A stretch of 64,000 bases of DNA from Cylindrotheca closterium (Eukaryota; Bacillariophyta; Bacillariophyceae; Bacillariales; Bacillariaceae), in assembly GCA_933822405.4 (NCBI GenBank), contig CAKOGP040001224.1, forward strand, positions 426,417-490,416. The letters run 5' to 3'. Below the pieces are notes generated by a model. The model saw nothing but the letters and a program-made list of their open reading frames with translations, did not search any database and was not told the DNA's origin. Within the stretch, counting starts at the first letter, position 1. The number at the start of each line of letters is the position of its first letter. Positions 41,857-50,711 of the stretch are shown in pieces. Both the position numbers and the translations under genes were made by a program.

Positions 41857-42242
41857 GGAGATCCGAAAGGGGCATTTGATCGATTTGAAAATATATAATT
41901 TGCTATGGAGAGTGTGATCACTTTGAAAATAAATAAGTTGCAGTCGAGCTTTTGATTTGAATGTTGTATGTATGCGGTTTGCCAATAACGAGAAGGAATG
42001 ATTCGTTTTTTCTATGCGTAAGGAAATCGTGAATTTGCATGTTCTGTAAGCGAGTTCTCTATTCTCTTACTCTATTGTAGCGACGTTTTGACTTGTTTGA
42101 AGGCAACAAGCCTGTCTATTATGCGTTTTGTTTGCATTTGTGTCCATTACCGCCCATTGAGTTTTCAAAACGCGGTACTGTTGTATAATGTTCATTTGTG
42201 GTGATCCGTGTAGAGATGTGGTTCCAAATCTTCAAATACCTC
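41857..42242. other. Convergent intergenic region
   Basis: These 386 bp lie between two convergent genes (TFIIF alpha and the basic hypothetical). The sequence is A/T-rich with AATAAATA-type stretches near 41928 that could serve in 3' processing. There is no gene. Confidence 0.35.
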
Positions 42243-43178
42243 TTACTCTGATCGTGTAGTACTATGGTCCTTCGTAGTCCCCATCAAAAACGATCGTGGA
42301 GATGTGCAAAACAAACTACCACCGCTGCGGACTGGGCGGGGTGGCTGTTGTTTCGACAACTGTGCCATTTTGCTTTCCAATCCAGGAAGATTGAGGGCAA
42401 GCACGTCAGCATGTGCTGGATTCTCACTGTATCCATTTCCGTGGCAGTAAAATTGTTTCGTGTCGTCCCCATCGGGAATCTGAGCAATGTTGCCGTGGTG
42501 GTTGTTGTTATTGTTGTGCATCCCATAAACAGGTAGTCGAGGGTACGAAATGTTGTGGATGTTGGATTGATGCAATGCATACGGGTTGGGTCCACGGAAC
42601 TTTACTGGTTCGGGCTCCTGAAGGTTTGTAGAAGCTAAAGGAGGAAGAATGAGCCCCCCATCATGTGGATCTAAATGAAAAGATCGAGAGTTAGGGTTGG
42701 GAATACAATCTTCTGAAGACTCGGATAGCGATTCCTGAAGATCGGTTCCGGAAGAAGAAGACGAGTTTGGCGAATAATACATATCCCCTGGTTGAGCTCC
42801 ATATCCATATTCTTGGAGTGACGGTGCTTGATCATACTCGTGAACCCCCATGTGTCGCCCCATATTTGCCGGAGCATGGCTTCCCACGACGGACAATGCG
42901 TTCAAAGTGCTTGCTTTCGACCCCTTGTTGAAGCTAGACCTCTGATTCTTGAACGACCCCTGCTTCTTAGTTAATCCCCTCTTCGGCTTGTTCAATGAAT
43001 TTTTGTTTTCGCCCCCTTTGTTCTTCCGACGATTGCTCCCTCCTCGACAACCTCTTGGTCGATGGCTTCTGCGACGCGTTGGTTTGTCTCCTCCGCGCTC
43101 GGCAGTGTTCGATGGATCTCTCCTTTCCGAATGAGACACCGGTGTAGACTTGTGTGCTAGTTGCTCCATTTTGTTCAA
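42243..43178 (-). CDS. Uncharacterised basic protein with Asn/His tract
   Basis: This is a single frame of 311 aa starting MNKMEQLAHK (a second ATG at 43169). The family is not recognised. The N-terminal 100 residues are strongly basic (Arg/Lys-rich, with 'RGGDKPTRRRSHRPRGCRGG' and 'KPKRGLTKKQGS'), which would suit RNA binding. The remainder is Ser/Pro/Asn-rich, with 'PNSSSSSGTDLQESLSESSED' and a 'NNNNNHH' run encoded near 42495-42516. Segments such as 'PSLQEYGYGAQPGDMYY' suggest a disordered, low-complexity protein. It is long enough, with a good ATG, to be real. It may be a granule or scaffold protein, but that is a guess. Confidence 0.5.
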   Translation of the reverse strand: MNKMEQLAHKSTPVSHSERRDPSNTAERGGDKPTRRRSHRPRGCRGGSNRRKNKGGENKNSLNKPKRGLTKKQGSFKNQRSSFNKGSKASTLNALSVVGSHAPANMGRHMGVHEYDQAPSLQEYGYGAQPGDMYYSPNSSSSSGTDLQESLSESSEDCIPNPNSRSFHLDPHDGGLILPPLASTNLQEPEPVKFRGPNPYALHQSNIHNISYPRLPVYGMHNNNNNHHGNIAQIPDGDDTKQFYCHGNGYSENPAHADVLALNLPGLESKMAQLSKQQPPRPVRSGGSLFCTSPRSFLMGTTKDHSTTRSE

Positions 43179-43571
43179 TTATTGAAAATATATAGACTGG
43201 AAAGGAGATGATCTGACCTCAAGAACAATTGTGGGTAGGATCAAGATCTCGAATCGCTTTCGGCGAAAAATCTTGCGATTTTTGTGATGTGAAAAAGCAG
43301 TCCGGCTTGGAGGAGACGTTGATGTGACATCGGCCAGTTGCACAGTTAATATTCGATCCTCAGACTGGATATAAATCATAGATGGCGCGCTTTATCAAAA
43401 GGTACTTCTAAAGCGTTAAACTACACTCCAATCAATACCGGTACAACACACAACACACGGACACCACACCACACCATACTCTAGCTAGAACTACAAAACT
43501 ATCGCCTATAGTGAAACCCAGCAGCCCGAGAGACTTCTTTTCAAGACTCTTGAAGAACAAGATAGTCGATA
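43179..43571. other. Divergent intergenic region
   Basis: This is a 393-bp gap upstream of both the basic hypothetical and the NUDCD2-like gene. A TACCGGTAC palindrome lies at 43436-43444 and an ACACACAACACACGG run follows. Nothing else is seen. Confidence 0.35.
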
Positions 43572-44093
43572 ATGCCAGGTGTCTTGCGAAAAGATGAAAA
43601 AACGGGTCGATTTGTCTACGAATTCAATGGCAATGCCGTGTACGAATGGGAGCAAACGTTAGACGATGTTACGATATACATCAAGCCTCCTCCTTTTGTA
43701 CAAAAGGGTAACCAAATAAAATGTCAGATTACTGCAAAAGCTTTGAAAGTGGGGCTTCAAGGAGGAACCCAGTGGTTCATCGATGAACCTTCTGGAGGCC
43801 TTATTGATGTCTCTGAATCTACATGGAGTTTGGAAGAAGACGATCACGATGCGAGCCAAAAAGTGATTTCTATTTACTTGGTCAAGGCAAATAGAGGGGC
43901 TCAATGGAATACTGCGTTGCTGGGAAATGGTGCGGTCGCCGCGCTAGACCCGGCTGCTCAAGAAGAAGTTCGGAAAGAAATGATGTTGGAGCGTTTCCAA
44001 GAAGAGAATCCTGGCTTTGACTTTCGCGATGCTGAATTCAATGGCTCCGTGCCAGATCCTAGAAACTTTATGGGAGGTGTAAAGTATTCATAG
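43572..44093 (+). CDS. NudC domain-containing protein 2-like (CS domain)
   Basis: This is a single exon of 173 aa. The CS/p23 fold (about residues 20-115) shows 'YEWEQTLDDVTIYIKPP', 'LKVGLQGG' and 'STWSLEEDD', the last a typical CS 'W.led' near the end. The final 40 residues, 'EMMLERFQEENPGFDFRDAEFNGSVPDP', match the helical tail of animal NUDCD2 ('LERFQ.ENPGFDFS.AE..GN'), which distinguishes it from other CS proteins. NUDCD2 acts as an Hsp90-linked co-chaperone for beta-propeller proteins in cell division and cilia. The family's role in algae is untested. The ATG at 43572 follows the leader directly. The following 450-bp region carries a 36-bp near-repeat. Confidence 0.88.
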   Translation: MPGVLRKDEKTGRFVYEFNGNAVYEWEQTLDDVTIYIKPPPFVQKGNQIKCQITAKALKVGLQGGTQWFIDEPSGGLIDVSESTWSLEEDDHDASQKVISIYLVKANRGAQWNTALLGNGAVAALDPAAQEEVRKEMMLERFQEENPGFDFRDAEFNGSVPDPRNFMGGVKYS

Positions 44094-44388
44094 TACGCTG
44101 TTGCTGCCACGAGGGCATATACCAATGAATGGGAACAACCATCGTTTTTGTTGACAGAATGGAGGCTTGCCTTGATCAAACATCGAACCAAGGTCTATCT
44201 CCTCTCTTGAAGTCTTTGGCGGTACCAATGAATGGATACGTTCGGTGAACAACTATTCGCTTGTTTTTAGAAACATGTTTTCTAAATTTAGCTGAGAGAA
44301 GTGCAAGGTAGACCAAAGAGCAAGTGTAAATATTTTTAAAACAGATAATGTAACTTTTGAATGAATAGACACAACCTTAGTACTGTCC

Positions 44389-44516
44389 GGTCAACAGCGT
44401 CGTATTCTTTACAGCATCATCGCCTAAGTGACGCAAAATATGCCATCAATAACTCAAAATCAAATCGACACACCCATAGTGGGTCAATAGCGTCGCATTC
44501 GTTACAGCGTCATCTC
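44389..44516. repeat. Two 36-bp near-identical blocks
   Basis: GGTCAACAGCGTCGTATTCT (44389 on) and GGTCAATAGCGTCGCATTCG (44482 on) continue similarly, about 85% by eye, over roughly 36 bp. The spacing is 93 bp, in the region between the NUDCD2-like and PhoX-like genes. Rearranged leftover or regulatory; unknown. Confidence 0.7.
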
Positions 44517-44544
44517 CGATCGGGCTGACAACCAAACAAGACCT

Positions 44545-46257
44545 TTAATCATGGTAGCTGACATTTGAATGTTCATGGTGAAAGGGATGTCCATCATTTC
44601 TCCACACAGCATACAGCAATCCGCTACTTTGGTAAGCAATGTACATAAAACGTCCATCAGGAGAGAAGGAAAGCCCAGTAGTTTCATCATCGAAAATTTC
44701 ACTCTCCAAAACAGTATAGAACTTTCCTTCGTGATCTCTGGCGTGTACACCAGCCTTCATGTCAGATCCACTATCCTCGGTGAAATAAAGGAGCTCGTTT
44801 GAAGCATCCTCGGCTCGCTCAACTTCATCCGGAGATCCATCGAACAAACCAACTTCAGTTGTGTGTCTCGAGTAAATACCAGTATCCAAATCGAGTACAA
44901 ACAGTTGCTTCATCTTCTTGCATACAAAATACATCTTGGATTCAAAAACATCAAGACCTTCTGTATAGGGGTAGTGCAACTCGGCATTCTTGCGGGCTTC
45001 ATTCCGATTGGCTGTCCAGACGAATTGACCTCCATCGTTTGCAGCATTTGGGATCAGCATTAGATACTCTTTAGTACCTTCGTTGTGAAGCATTTTCCAA
45101 GGCGTGCTCCAATCTATTTTTTCTGGAGTGAACCTTTGCAAAGCGCCATCTTCAGCATCCTCCGTAACAAAAAAGTGAGGCGAGTCTTCATCGCGAATAT
45201 CGTAGGCAAAACTGTCCCAGCTTCCTCCCTCGCGACCGATAGTCGTCTCCTCGGGCTTACGCTCTCCGGTCGGATCAACTTGATAAATATGTCCATGTTT
45301 TCCATGTTCCTCACAAGTAATCCAGGTACCGAAGGGTGTTTTGCCTCCCCCTTTATTTTGATTTGTACCCTTCAGCAGCATATCATAGGATTGAACCTCT
45401 CCTTTCTTGTCAAACGTTAGAGCTCCAACTCCCCCCTCCTTGTGTGAAGCTTCCGAATTGCTGACATATATCCAACCACCGTCTTGCAATTCGAAGGTGG
45501 CTCCTGCGCTAGGCAACCTGTGAAACTTCTCTTTCGACTTGCCACGCTTTTTCTTCTCATACTCCACTTTTTCATCGGCTACAGCGATGATTCGAGCATC
45601 CAAACCCTCCGATAGTATGAGACCGAACTTCGAGGTTTTTAAGTGTCCAGGTGCATATGTAGTAGAAGGTTCCTGAGAAGTATCTGTGGGGGATTGCGCT
45701 GAGTTCGAATCGTTTTCTACTGGTTGCTGTGTCGCAACTGGCACCTGCGTCACATCGGCAATGGGCGGTTGCGTTGAGTCTCGGTTGATGTCCACTGGCG
45801 ACTGTGTAGTATCATCTATTGGCCGTGCAGTGTCCATGATATTGTCGGTAGCTGTAAATGGTGACAAAGTAGGCGACGAAGTTGGATCAGATATAGCTTC
45901 TGATATACTGCTGCTATATGTCGGGGCATCATCGCTACCTATTGCTGCCCAAATCGCAACTGAAATCAGTATCAAACAAAGTAGTATTACTCCAATGACC
46001 ATGGTTACTTTTTGGACCCGTCCTCGATTGTTATACCATCGCACCACCTTGTCCTGGGTTGAAAGTTTGGAACCACTTCCAGTACTGCCAGCATGGCTAT
46101 CACCATCATCGCTGAAGCTCAATGTCGGAGCCAACCCGATCGAAGGAATGGCATCTTTTGATGCCTTGTCGTTCTTCTCTGGTTGGCCTCGCTCAATGTC
46201 AGCTCCATCACTTAGATTCCAAGCTTTTAATTTCATTGACCAGTTATCCTTAAACAT
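44545..46257 (-). CDS. PhoX-like (DUF839) protein with membrane anchor
   Basis: This is a single exon of 570 aa. A polar N-terminal 80 residues precede a membrane segment (about 84-107, 'VTMVIGVILLCLILISVAIWAAIG'). A Ser/Thr/Pro/Gln-rich stalk follows, then the PhoX/DUF839 domain from about 210: 'DGGWIYVSNSEASHKEGGVGALTFD', 'GGGKTPFGTWITCEE', 'GREGGSWDSFAYD' and 'HFFVTEDAEDGALQRFTPE'. The ordered 'TP.GTW.TCEE' and 'FFVTED' motifs are the metal-site signatures of PhoX alkaline phosphatases. These use calcium and iron and cleave phosphate from organic esters outside the cell. Anchoring with a short cytosolic tail would place the enzyme at the surface or in an endomembrane. The phosphatase activity is inferred from family; the related DUF839 proteins are not all phosphatases. 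Confidence 0.85.
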   Translation of the reverse strand: MFKDNWSMKLKAWNLSDGADIERGQPEKNDKASKDAIPSIGLAPTLSFSDDGDSHAGSTGSGSKLSTQDKVVRWYNNRGRVQKVTMVIGVILLCLILISVAIWAAIGSDDAPTYSSSISEAISDPTSSPTLSPFTATDNIMDTARPIDDTTQSPVDINRDSTQPPIADVTQVPVATQQPVENDSNSAQSPTDTSQEPSTTYAPGHLKTSKFGLILSEGLDARIIAVADEKVEYEKKKRGKSKEKFHRLPSAGATFELQDGGWIYVSNSEASHKEGGVGALTFDKKGEVQSYDMLLKGTNQNKGGGKTPFGTWITCEEHGKHGHIYQVDPTGERKPEETTIGREGGSWDSFAYDIRDEDSPHFFVTEDAEDGALQRFTPEKIDWSTPWKMLHNEGTKEYLMLIPNAANDGGQFVWTANRNEARKNAELHYPYTEGLDVFESKMYFVCKKMKQLFVLDLDTGIYSRHTTEVGLFDGSPDEVERAEDASNELLYFTEDSGSDMKAGVHARDHEGKFYTVLESEIFDDETTGLSFSPDGRFMYIAYQSSGLLYAVWRNDGHPFHHEHSNVSYHD

Positions 46258-46588
46258 CTCCCGAATGCTCTGTGGTGTCTAGAGTGTGCAGTCTTTGCTT
46301 TTAGTGTCTTGCACGCACAACTTCTTATCTCGTCAGTTGTGAAATGTGTGGTGGATCTTTTGAAAATTTCAAACTGGAATACCGTTGTCTATCATTTATG
46401 GATTTCAGTTGTCACTGCGACACTTCGTCAAACGGCAAAAATATCGCGCGCCAAACGACGAAACGAATTGGCTCAACATTTTCATCGGAATGCCCACGAT
46501 AAAACTGCCACGATGAAAACAGACAACGCGTGTGAAGAAACATTTGCAAGCGGAAGCTGCAAGATTAGGGTTCATAGCATCAAGAAGG
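46258..46588. other. Divergent intergenic region
   Basis: These 331 bp lie between the PhoX-like and sulfotransferase genes (divergent). There is no ATG here that extends the sulfotransferase in frame. No motif is seen. Confidence 0.4.
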
Positions 46589-47716
46589 ATGAGCCTATGC
46601 TCTAAAAGCTGTAGCAACTCAATGAGATCTTCGAAGCTGAAAACTGCGACCTTCGTTTCTGTTGCAATCGGCATTTATTATCTTCTATCCCTTTCGGGGC
46701 ATCGATCGATCATCGAAGGACAGTTGGGGATTTTGTCAACCTCGGAAGGAGATAGCAATGGGGACGGCTTCAATCGTGAGTACCTTCTTGCGCCAGAAGT
46801 CCAGTACACTCCTAAGATCGCTTGGTTGATGAGTTTTCCAAATAGTGGGACAAGTTTTACTATGAGTCTGGTGGGGCGAGCTTCGAATCGATCCTTTGCG
46901 ACAAACTACGCGGATGAAGTGACTCCACGGGATATTTCATCTGCTTCACTTAACATCTACCATCATAGACATGACGGTCCATTTTGGCCTGGAATGAGTG
47001 GGAAGATACTATCTCCGCGACCGTTACCTGAGAGCTTTGTCATAACAAAGACACATTGTGGATCACGGTGCATGTATTGTGGGCCAGAAGTTTACGTTGT
47101 GACAGCAGACGATTTTCTTTCGAGCTGCTCTTCTGGACATGCACGGATTGCAAACAAAACAGAAGCAGTGGACGTACATTACCCTCCAGAACGGGTTGCA
47201 AGTGCAATTCATCTGATCAGGGATCCATTCACAAATATAATCTCTCGATTTCATCAAAGACGAAAGAACCAAGAAGACAAGAATTTGACGGAATGGCTCT
47301 CACAACACCCGAACAATTCAACAGGATTTCAACGCTGGTGCAAGGAATTGGACAATCAATATCGCCAAGAGGACATCGAATACTTTGGCCTGGAACACGT
47401 TCCGAAGGCCCCTTGTCATGGAGAATTCTTCAAGTACGCACAATGGCATAGCCTTGTTGAAGATGCGCTTGACCTGATTTCCCATCCCGTTCCTGTTCTC
47501 ACCGTGTACTACGAAGACTACGCGAGCAAGCTTGAGGAAACAACAGAAACCATACTGAACTTTCTGGATCTCGATTTGGTTGGACGCATAAAGGTATTCA
47601 AGGCGAAGACGGAAGTTTCAGAATACTTTACAGCAGAGCAAAAAGACAGCATAAAAGAATTCATCCGTGACGTTGCAAGCAGCGCAGCATGGGCACATAT
47701 TCAGCACTATTTCTAG
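46589..47716 (+). CDS. Membrane-anchored sulfotransferase
   Basis: This is a single exon of 375 aa from the ATG at 46589 (an upstream stretch in frame has only a GTG). A short N-terminus rich in Ser/Lys precedes a membrane helix, 'ATFVSVAIGIYYLLSLSG', giving the type II topology of Golgi sulfotransferases. The catalytic domain has the 5'-phosphosulfate loop 'LMSFPNSGTSFTMSL' (usual motif SxPKSGTT) and the 3'-phosphate-binding segment 'HLIRDPFTNIISRFH'. 'VLTVYYEDY' corresponds to the strand before the last helices. PAPS-dependent sulfation of glycans or proteins in the Golgi is the expected role. The acceptor cannot be read from sequence. The family is common in diatoms, whose surface polysaccharides are sulfated. 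Confidence 0.86.
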   Translation: MSLCSKSCSNSMRSSKLKTATFVSVAIGIYYLLSLSGHRSIIEGQLGILSTSEGDSNGDGFNREYLLAPEVQYTPKIAWLMSFPNSGTSFTMSLVGRASNRSFATNYADEVTPRDISSASLNIYHHRHDGPFWPGMSGKILSPRPLPESFVITKTHCGSRCMYCGPEVYVVTADDFLSSCSSGHARIANKTEAVDVHYPPERVASAIHLIRDPFTNIISRFHQRRKNQEDKNLTEWLSQHPNNSTGFQRWCKELDNQYRQEDIEYFGLEHVPKAPCHGEFFKYAQWHSLVEDALDLISHPVPVLTVYYEDYASKLEETTETILNFLDLDLVGRIKVFKAKTEVSEYFTAEQKDSIKEFIRDVASSAAWAHIQHYF

Positions 47717-48029
47717 TCTTTGCATTCCTTATGGTTGCCATGACAGACTAGGACCTACATGGTTTGGAAACGACCTTATAAAAAATGAAAAGTAGTAGTG
47801 ACAATGTGCTCGTTTTTTTGCACAGCACAAGCTATTGGGAGTATAGCATAGTAGTGTTTGTAGCTTGTCAATATTCTGGAGGAATGAGTTCAGAGAGTCC
47901 CGAGTTCCATGGCAATGGAGAGAGCGAAACTGAAGTCGCGCGACGAATATAGCTTGTCGCACGGAGCAAGCGCACCTGGTGTCCAGCAGACGTTTACCCA
48001 CCCTCCTGCAGCCCTATGATTCTAGTAGT
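47717..48029. other. Gene-poor flank
   Basis: These 313 bp follow the sulfotransferase stop. I see no gene or clear repeat; the decayed TPR gene begins after it on the other strand. Confidence 0.35.
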
Positions 48030-48645
48030 ACTACTACTGTTCTTTGTAGTTGAGGAATGGTCCGGTTCAAGTGTCTTCAATTTGATCTCAACCGCCCTTT
48101 GATATTGCTCCATGTCTGGCCTTGATCGCACAAGACGAATCCAATATTGTAATATGTGTCTGCAGTCGAGCAATGGTCCGGTCCAAGTGCCTTCAATCCA
48201 TCATAAGCGCCCTTTGGTATTGTTCCATGGCGTCCTCGTACTTGCCTTGTCGGAGCAAGACAAACCCGATATTATGAAATGTAGATGCCATTTCCGGATG
48301 ATCGTCACATTGAAAGACTTCTTTCAATGTTCAACCTCTGTTGAAATAGTTCCATCGCTTCCTCAAGTCTTCCTCCTTTGAAAAAAGATGCCTTGCAATA
48401 TTTTTGTATGTCAAAGCCACATCTGCCGATCAAACCCTTCTCCAAACCGTTTTCTTGCAAATATTGATCAAGTTCACCACACAGACGTCTTAATTTTTGA
48501 TCAAATTTCTGGTTCGCAATCTTGTTGCAAGTATTAGCCACCTCTGGTCCATCAATCCCTTTCCTTTTAATTCTTGATCGAGTTCTTCGTTGAGACGTCT
48601 TTGTTCTTGATCAAATTTGTCTTTTGCTGTCTTCGAGGGTCGCAA
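48030..48645 (-). pseudogene. Decayed TPR protein gene (kinesin-light-chain-like repeats)
   Basis: On the minus strand three tetratricopeptide units are readable, but no single frame joins them. The first, 'GGRLEEAMELFQQRL', is followed after a frame change by 'DDHPEMASTFHNIGFVLLR' and 'GKYEDAMEQYQRAL', and after another by 'LGPDHCSTADTYYNIGFVL' and 'EPDHSSTTK'. This is the kinesin-light-chain/NPHP3-type TPR pattern (HP..A....N.G......G.Y..A). Upstream, a 'KFDQ..RRL..ELDQ.L...GL' coiled segment occurs twice in tandem (48421-48541 and 48541-48640), also out of frame with each other. At least three frame changes within 600 bp argue for a pseudogene rather than introns, because no GT-AG pairs would restore the frame at these points. 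A sequencing-error explanation is less likely given their number. Confidence 0.7.
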
Positions 48646-49290
48646 CTATGGCCTGCCATCTTCTTCCATTCCAAAACATAAATCGTCATCTAGAACAACT
48701 TGATGTCGTGGAGCCGAGTATTCGTTGTGGGAAGGTACAGGTTGACTATTTGGCCCTGCGAAGAGGCTTGCTTCAGAAATGATTTCGCCCTTCTTTTCCT
48801 TCGATGAGCGTACTTCATCAATTGTCTCATGAATTATGCTCCTGGCATCGCGCCCCCTCCTGTTCGCAAAGGAATCTTTTCGTTTGTCGCGACCGCTCGT
48901 TCGCTCGCTGTCAATTGTGAAAGCAGCATACAAATCTTCGCCCTTCAGTTCCTTTGATATAAATGTCCAACAGTAGTCGGTACTTCATCGATTAAAATCC
49001 TCTTCTGGCATCGGCGCGACCCTTCGTTTGAAACCGTGCACTCGTCATCAAATGTGACTGTAATATCATCATTCAGCTCTAAACCGGCAAATGAGGCGGC
49101 ATCAAGTGTTGAATGGTGTCAACCAAATAGTACTATGTACTTCATTATCGATTGCCACAGGGTTTCTGTGAGCATCGCCCCTCATACTCGCGAAGGGATC
49201 TTGGTTGTCAGGAACATTGGTCATATGTTCGCCATCATATGTGAGTGTAGTGTCATCACAGGCTTGATTATGATGATTTAATTCGAGCTC
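48646..49290 (-). pseudogene. Tandem-repeat remnant upstream of the decayed TPR gene
   Basis: An open frame of 95 codons (48933-48646) contains 'KDSFANRRGRDARSIIHETIDEV', and the DNA upstream repeats the same theme in other frames. At 49140-49235 the minus strand reads 'DPFASMRGDAHRNPVAIDNEV', and at 48940-49050 a third copy ('DAR', then 'LIDEV' after a shift) is seen. The unit is about 150-170 bp, roughly 50 residues. It belongs either to the N-terminal part of the decayed TPR protein or to a separate relic; continuity cannot be shown. I recognise no known domain in the unit. Confidence 0.45.
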
Positions 49291-49576
49291 GAAAGCTACG
49301 ATGAAGAACGAAGAAATGAAGTAAGTTCTTGGAGTTACGGTGCAGCAAGACTATCCAACTACCAGTTTCATCCGTAGTATCGTTGTCTTTCAGTTAGCTA
49401 GTCTCCCTTTGTTTCTCTTCCATTTGAAAGAATGAAATCATGATTTATGAGCAGGAAATGGGTGACCTTTTGAACGATGAAGAAGGATGACATTGGAATA
49501 TTTCATCGGGAAATGGATGAATGAAGTTAATTACATCTGGTTTAAGTCGCGCAATTATCCACTGAAAAGGCATCAA
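49291..49576. other. Gene-free stretch before the second tRNA
   Basis: This region of 286 bp has no open frame of note and no repeat. Confidence 0.35.
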
Positions 49577-49654
49577 GGTACCTTGGCCGAGCGGTCTAAG
49601 GCGCAACGTTAAGGCCGTTGTCTTCGGGCGTGAGTTCGAATCTCACAGGTATCA
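49577..49654 (+). tRNA. tRNA-Leu(AAG), copy 2
   Basis: This is identical over all 78 nt to the copy at 36338, with the same anticodon loop TTAAGGC and A/B boxes. TTTT terminator bases follow at 49656-49659. The flanks are unrelated to those of the other copies. Confidence 0.95.
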
Positions 49655-50711
49655 CTTTTGTTTTGCTCACAACAGATTGCTTTTGCTTTCCTCTGTCGAT
49701 GAACAAGGGCTCTCCCACCGTACCATATCCGGTATTAATACGCACGAACTAAATTATTTTATTAAAAAACACAATGTTGGATAATATAGCCCAAGTCGAC
49801 ATACAGTACTCTTTACTACCCCCCCTGTACCATCAGATGCTAGTCTTCTAAAAAATTCTACTCCCTTTGCTCAGACTTTGCGCAACATCATCAATGTCAT
49901 TGACAACTACCGGTATGTTCATCGATTAAGAAGGCCTTATGGATGTTATGTATGCTAGACAGTCCAATTACCACCACGTGCTTGCTTGCTGTCATCAGCC
50001 ATCTTCTTCATTTCATTTCACTTCTCTGCGGGCCGCTTGCTGCTTCGTCTTAGTCGCCAAGAAGTTGAAAGTGCCCCGCAATATCCTCGATTTCCAAATA
50101 AGCAGTCTCACTCGCATGCTACATCGGACCAGGCACGGGGCACAATCCAAGATCTTACAAGACTACAAGCAAGCAATACTGGTGGGAAGAATTTGAGATG
50201 GGCATCGTCCGGCTCACACCGTTAATTTTTAGAACCATTTTGCTAGGGCATTCTCGTCATTGCAATTTGTCGGAGTCGAATTTTTTGGTTTGAAAAATGT
50301 CTGTGTGACATAACGGTGGTATATGTGTTTTGTCCCAATTAGAAAACGAATGTTCTCACTTAATGATTTTTCACCTGTTGAGTGGCGGCAACCTACAGTC
50401 CATATCCGCACGTCATAGAACGGAAAAAGCCAGCACGCCAAATTGCGCCAACACATAGCGGTTTGTGGGGGTTTTGTGATGGTTGAAAAAGCCAAGAAAC
50501 GCGGACAACAGACTGAGGGCAGAGTCAGTCAGTGTGTGGATCCACCGAGAATCGACATCACCATCGAAACAATATCTATCCTATCCAAGCAATCTACGTA
50601 CACGTACCACCTTGTTGATAGGACGATTACATTCCTCCACCTTCTCGTCATGCTGGTGAAGTTCAAAAGGGCATTTTGATTCTTGAAAACGTAACAATCA
50701 CTGCTGAAGAG
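49655..50711. other. Long gene-free region with the 5' leader of the PPR gene
   Basis: This is about 1.05 kb without a convincing gene; small frames (for example 49939-50196) show no family likeness. The last 250 bp upstream of the ATG at 50712 probably hold the PPR gene's promoter and leader. A CACGTG lies at 49976-49981. Confidence 0.4.

Noticed and set aside
48112..48381. Plus-strand frame with protein-like look
   Set aside because: Its minus strand carries recognisable TPR units, so the plus frame is a shadow.
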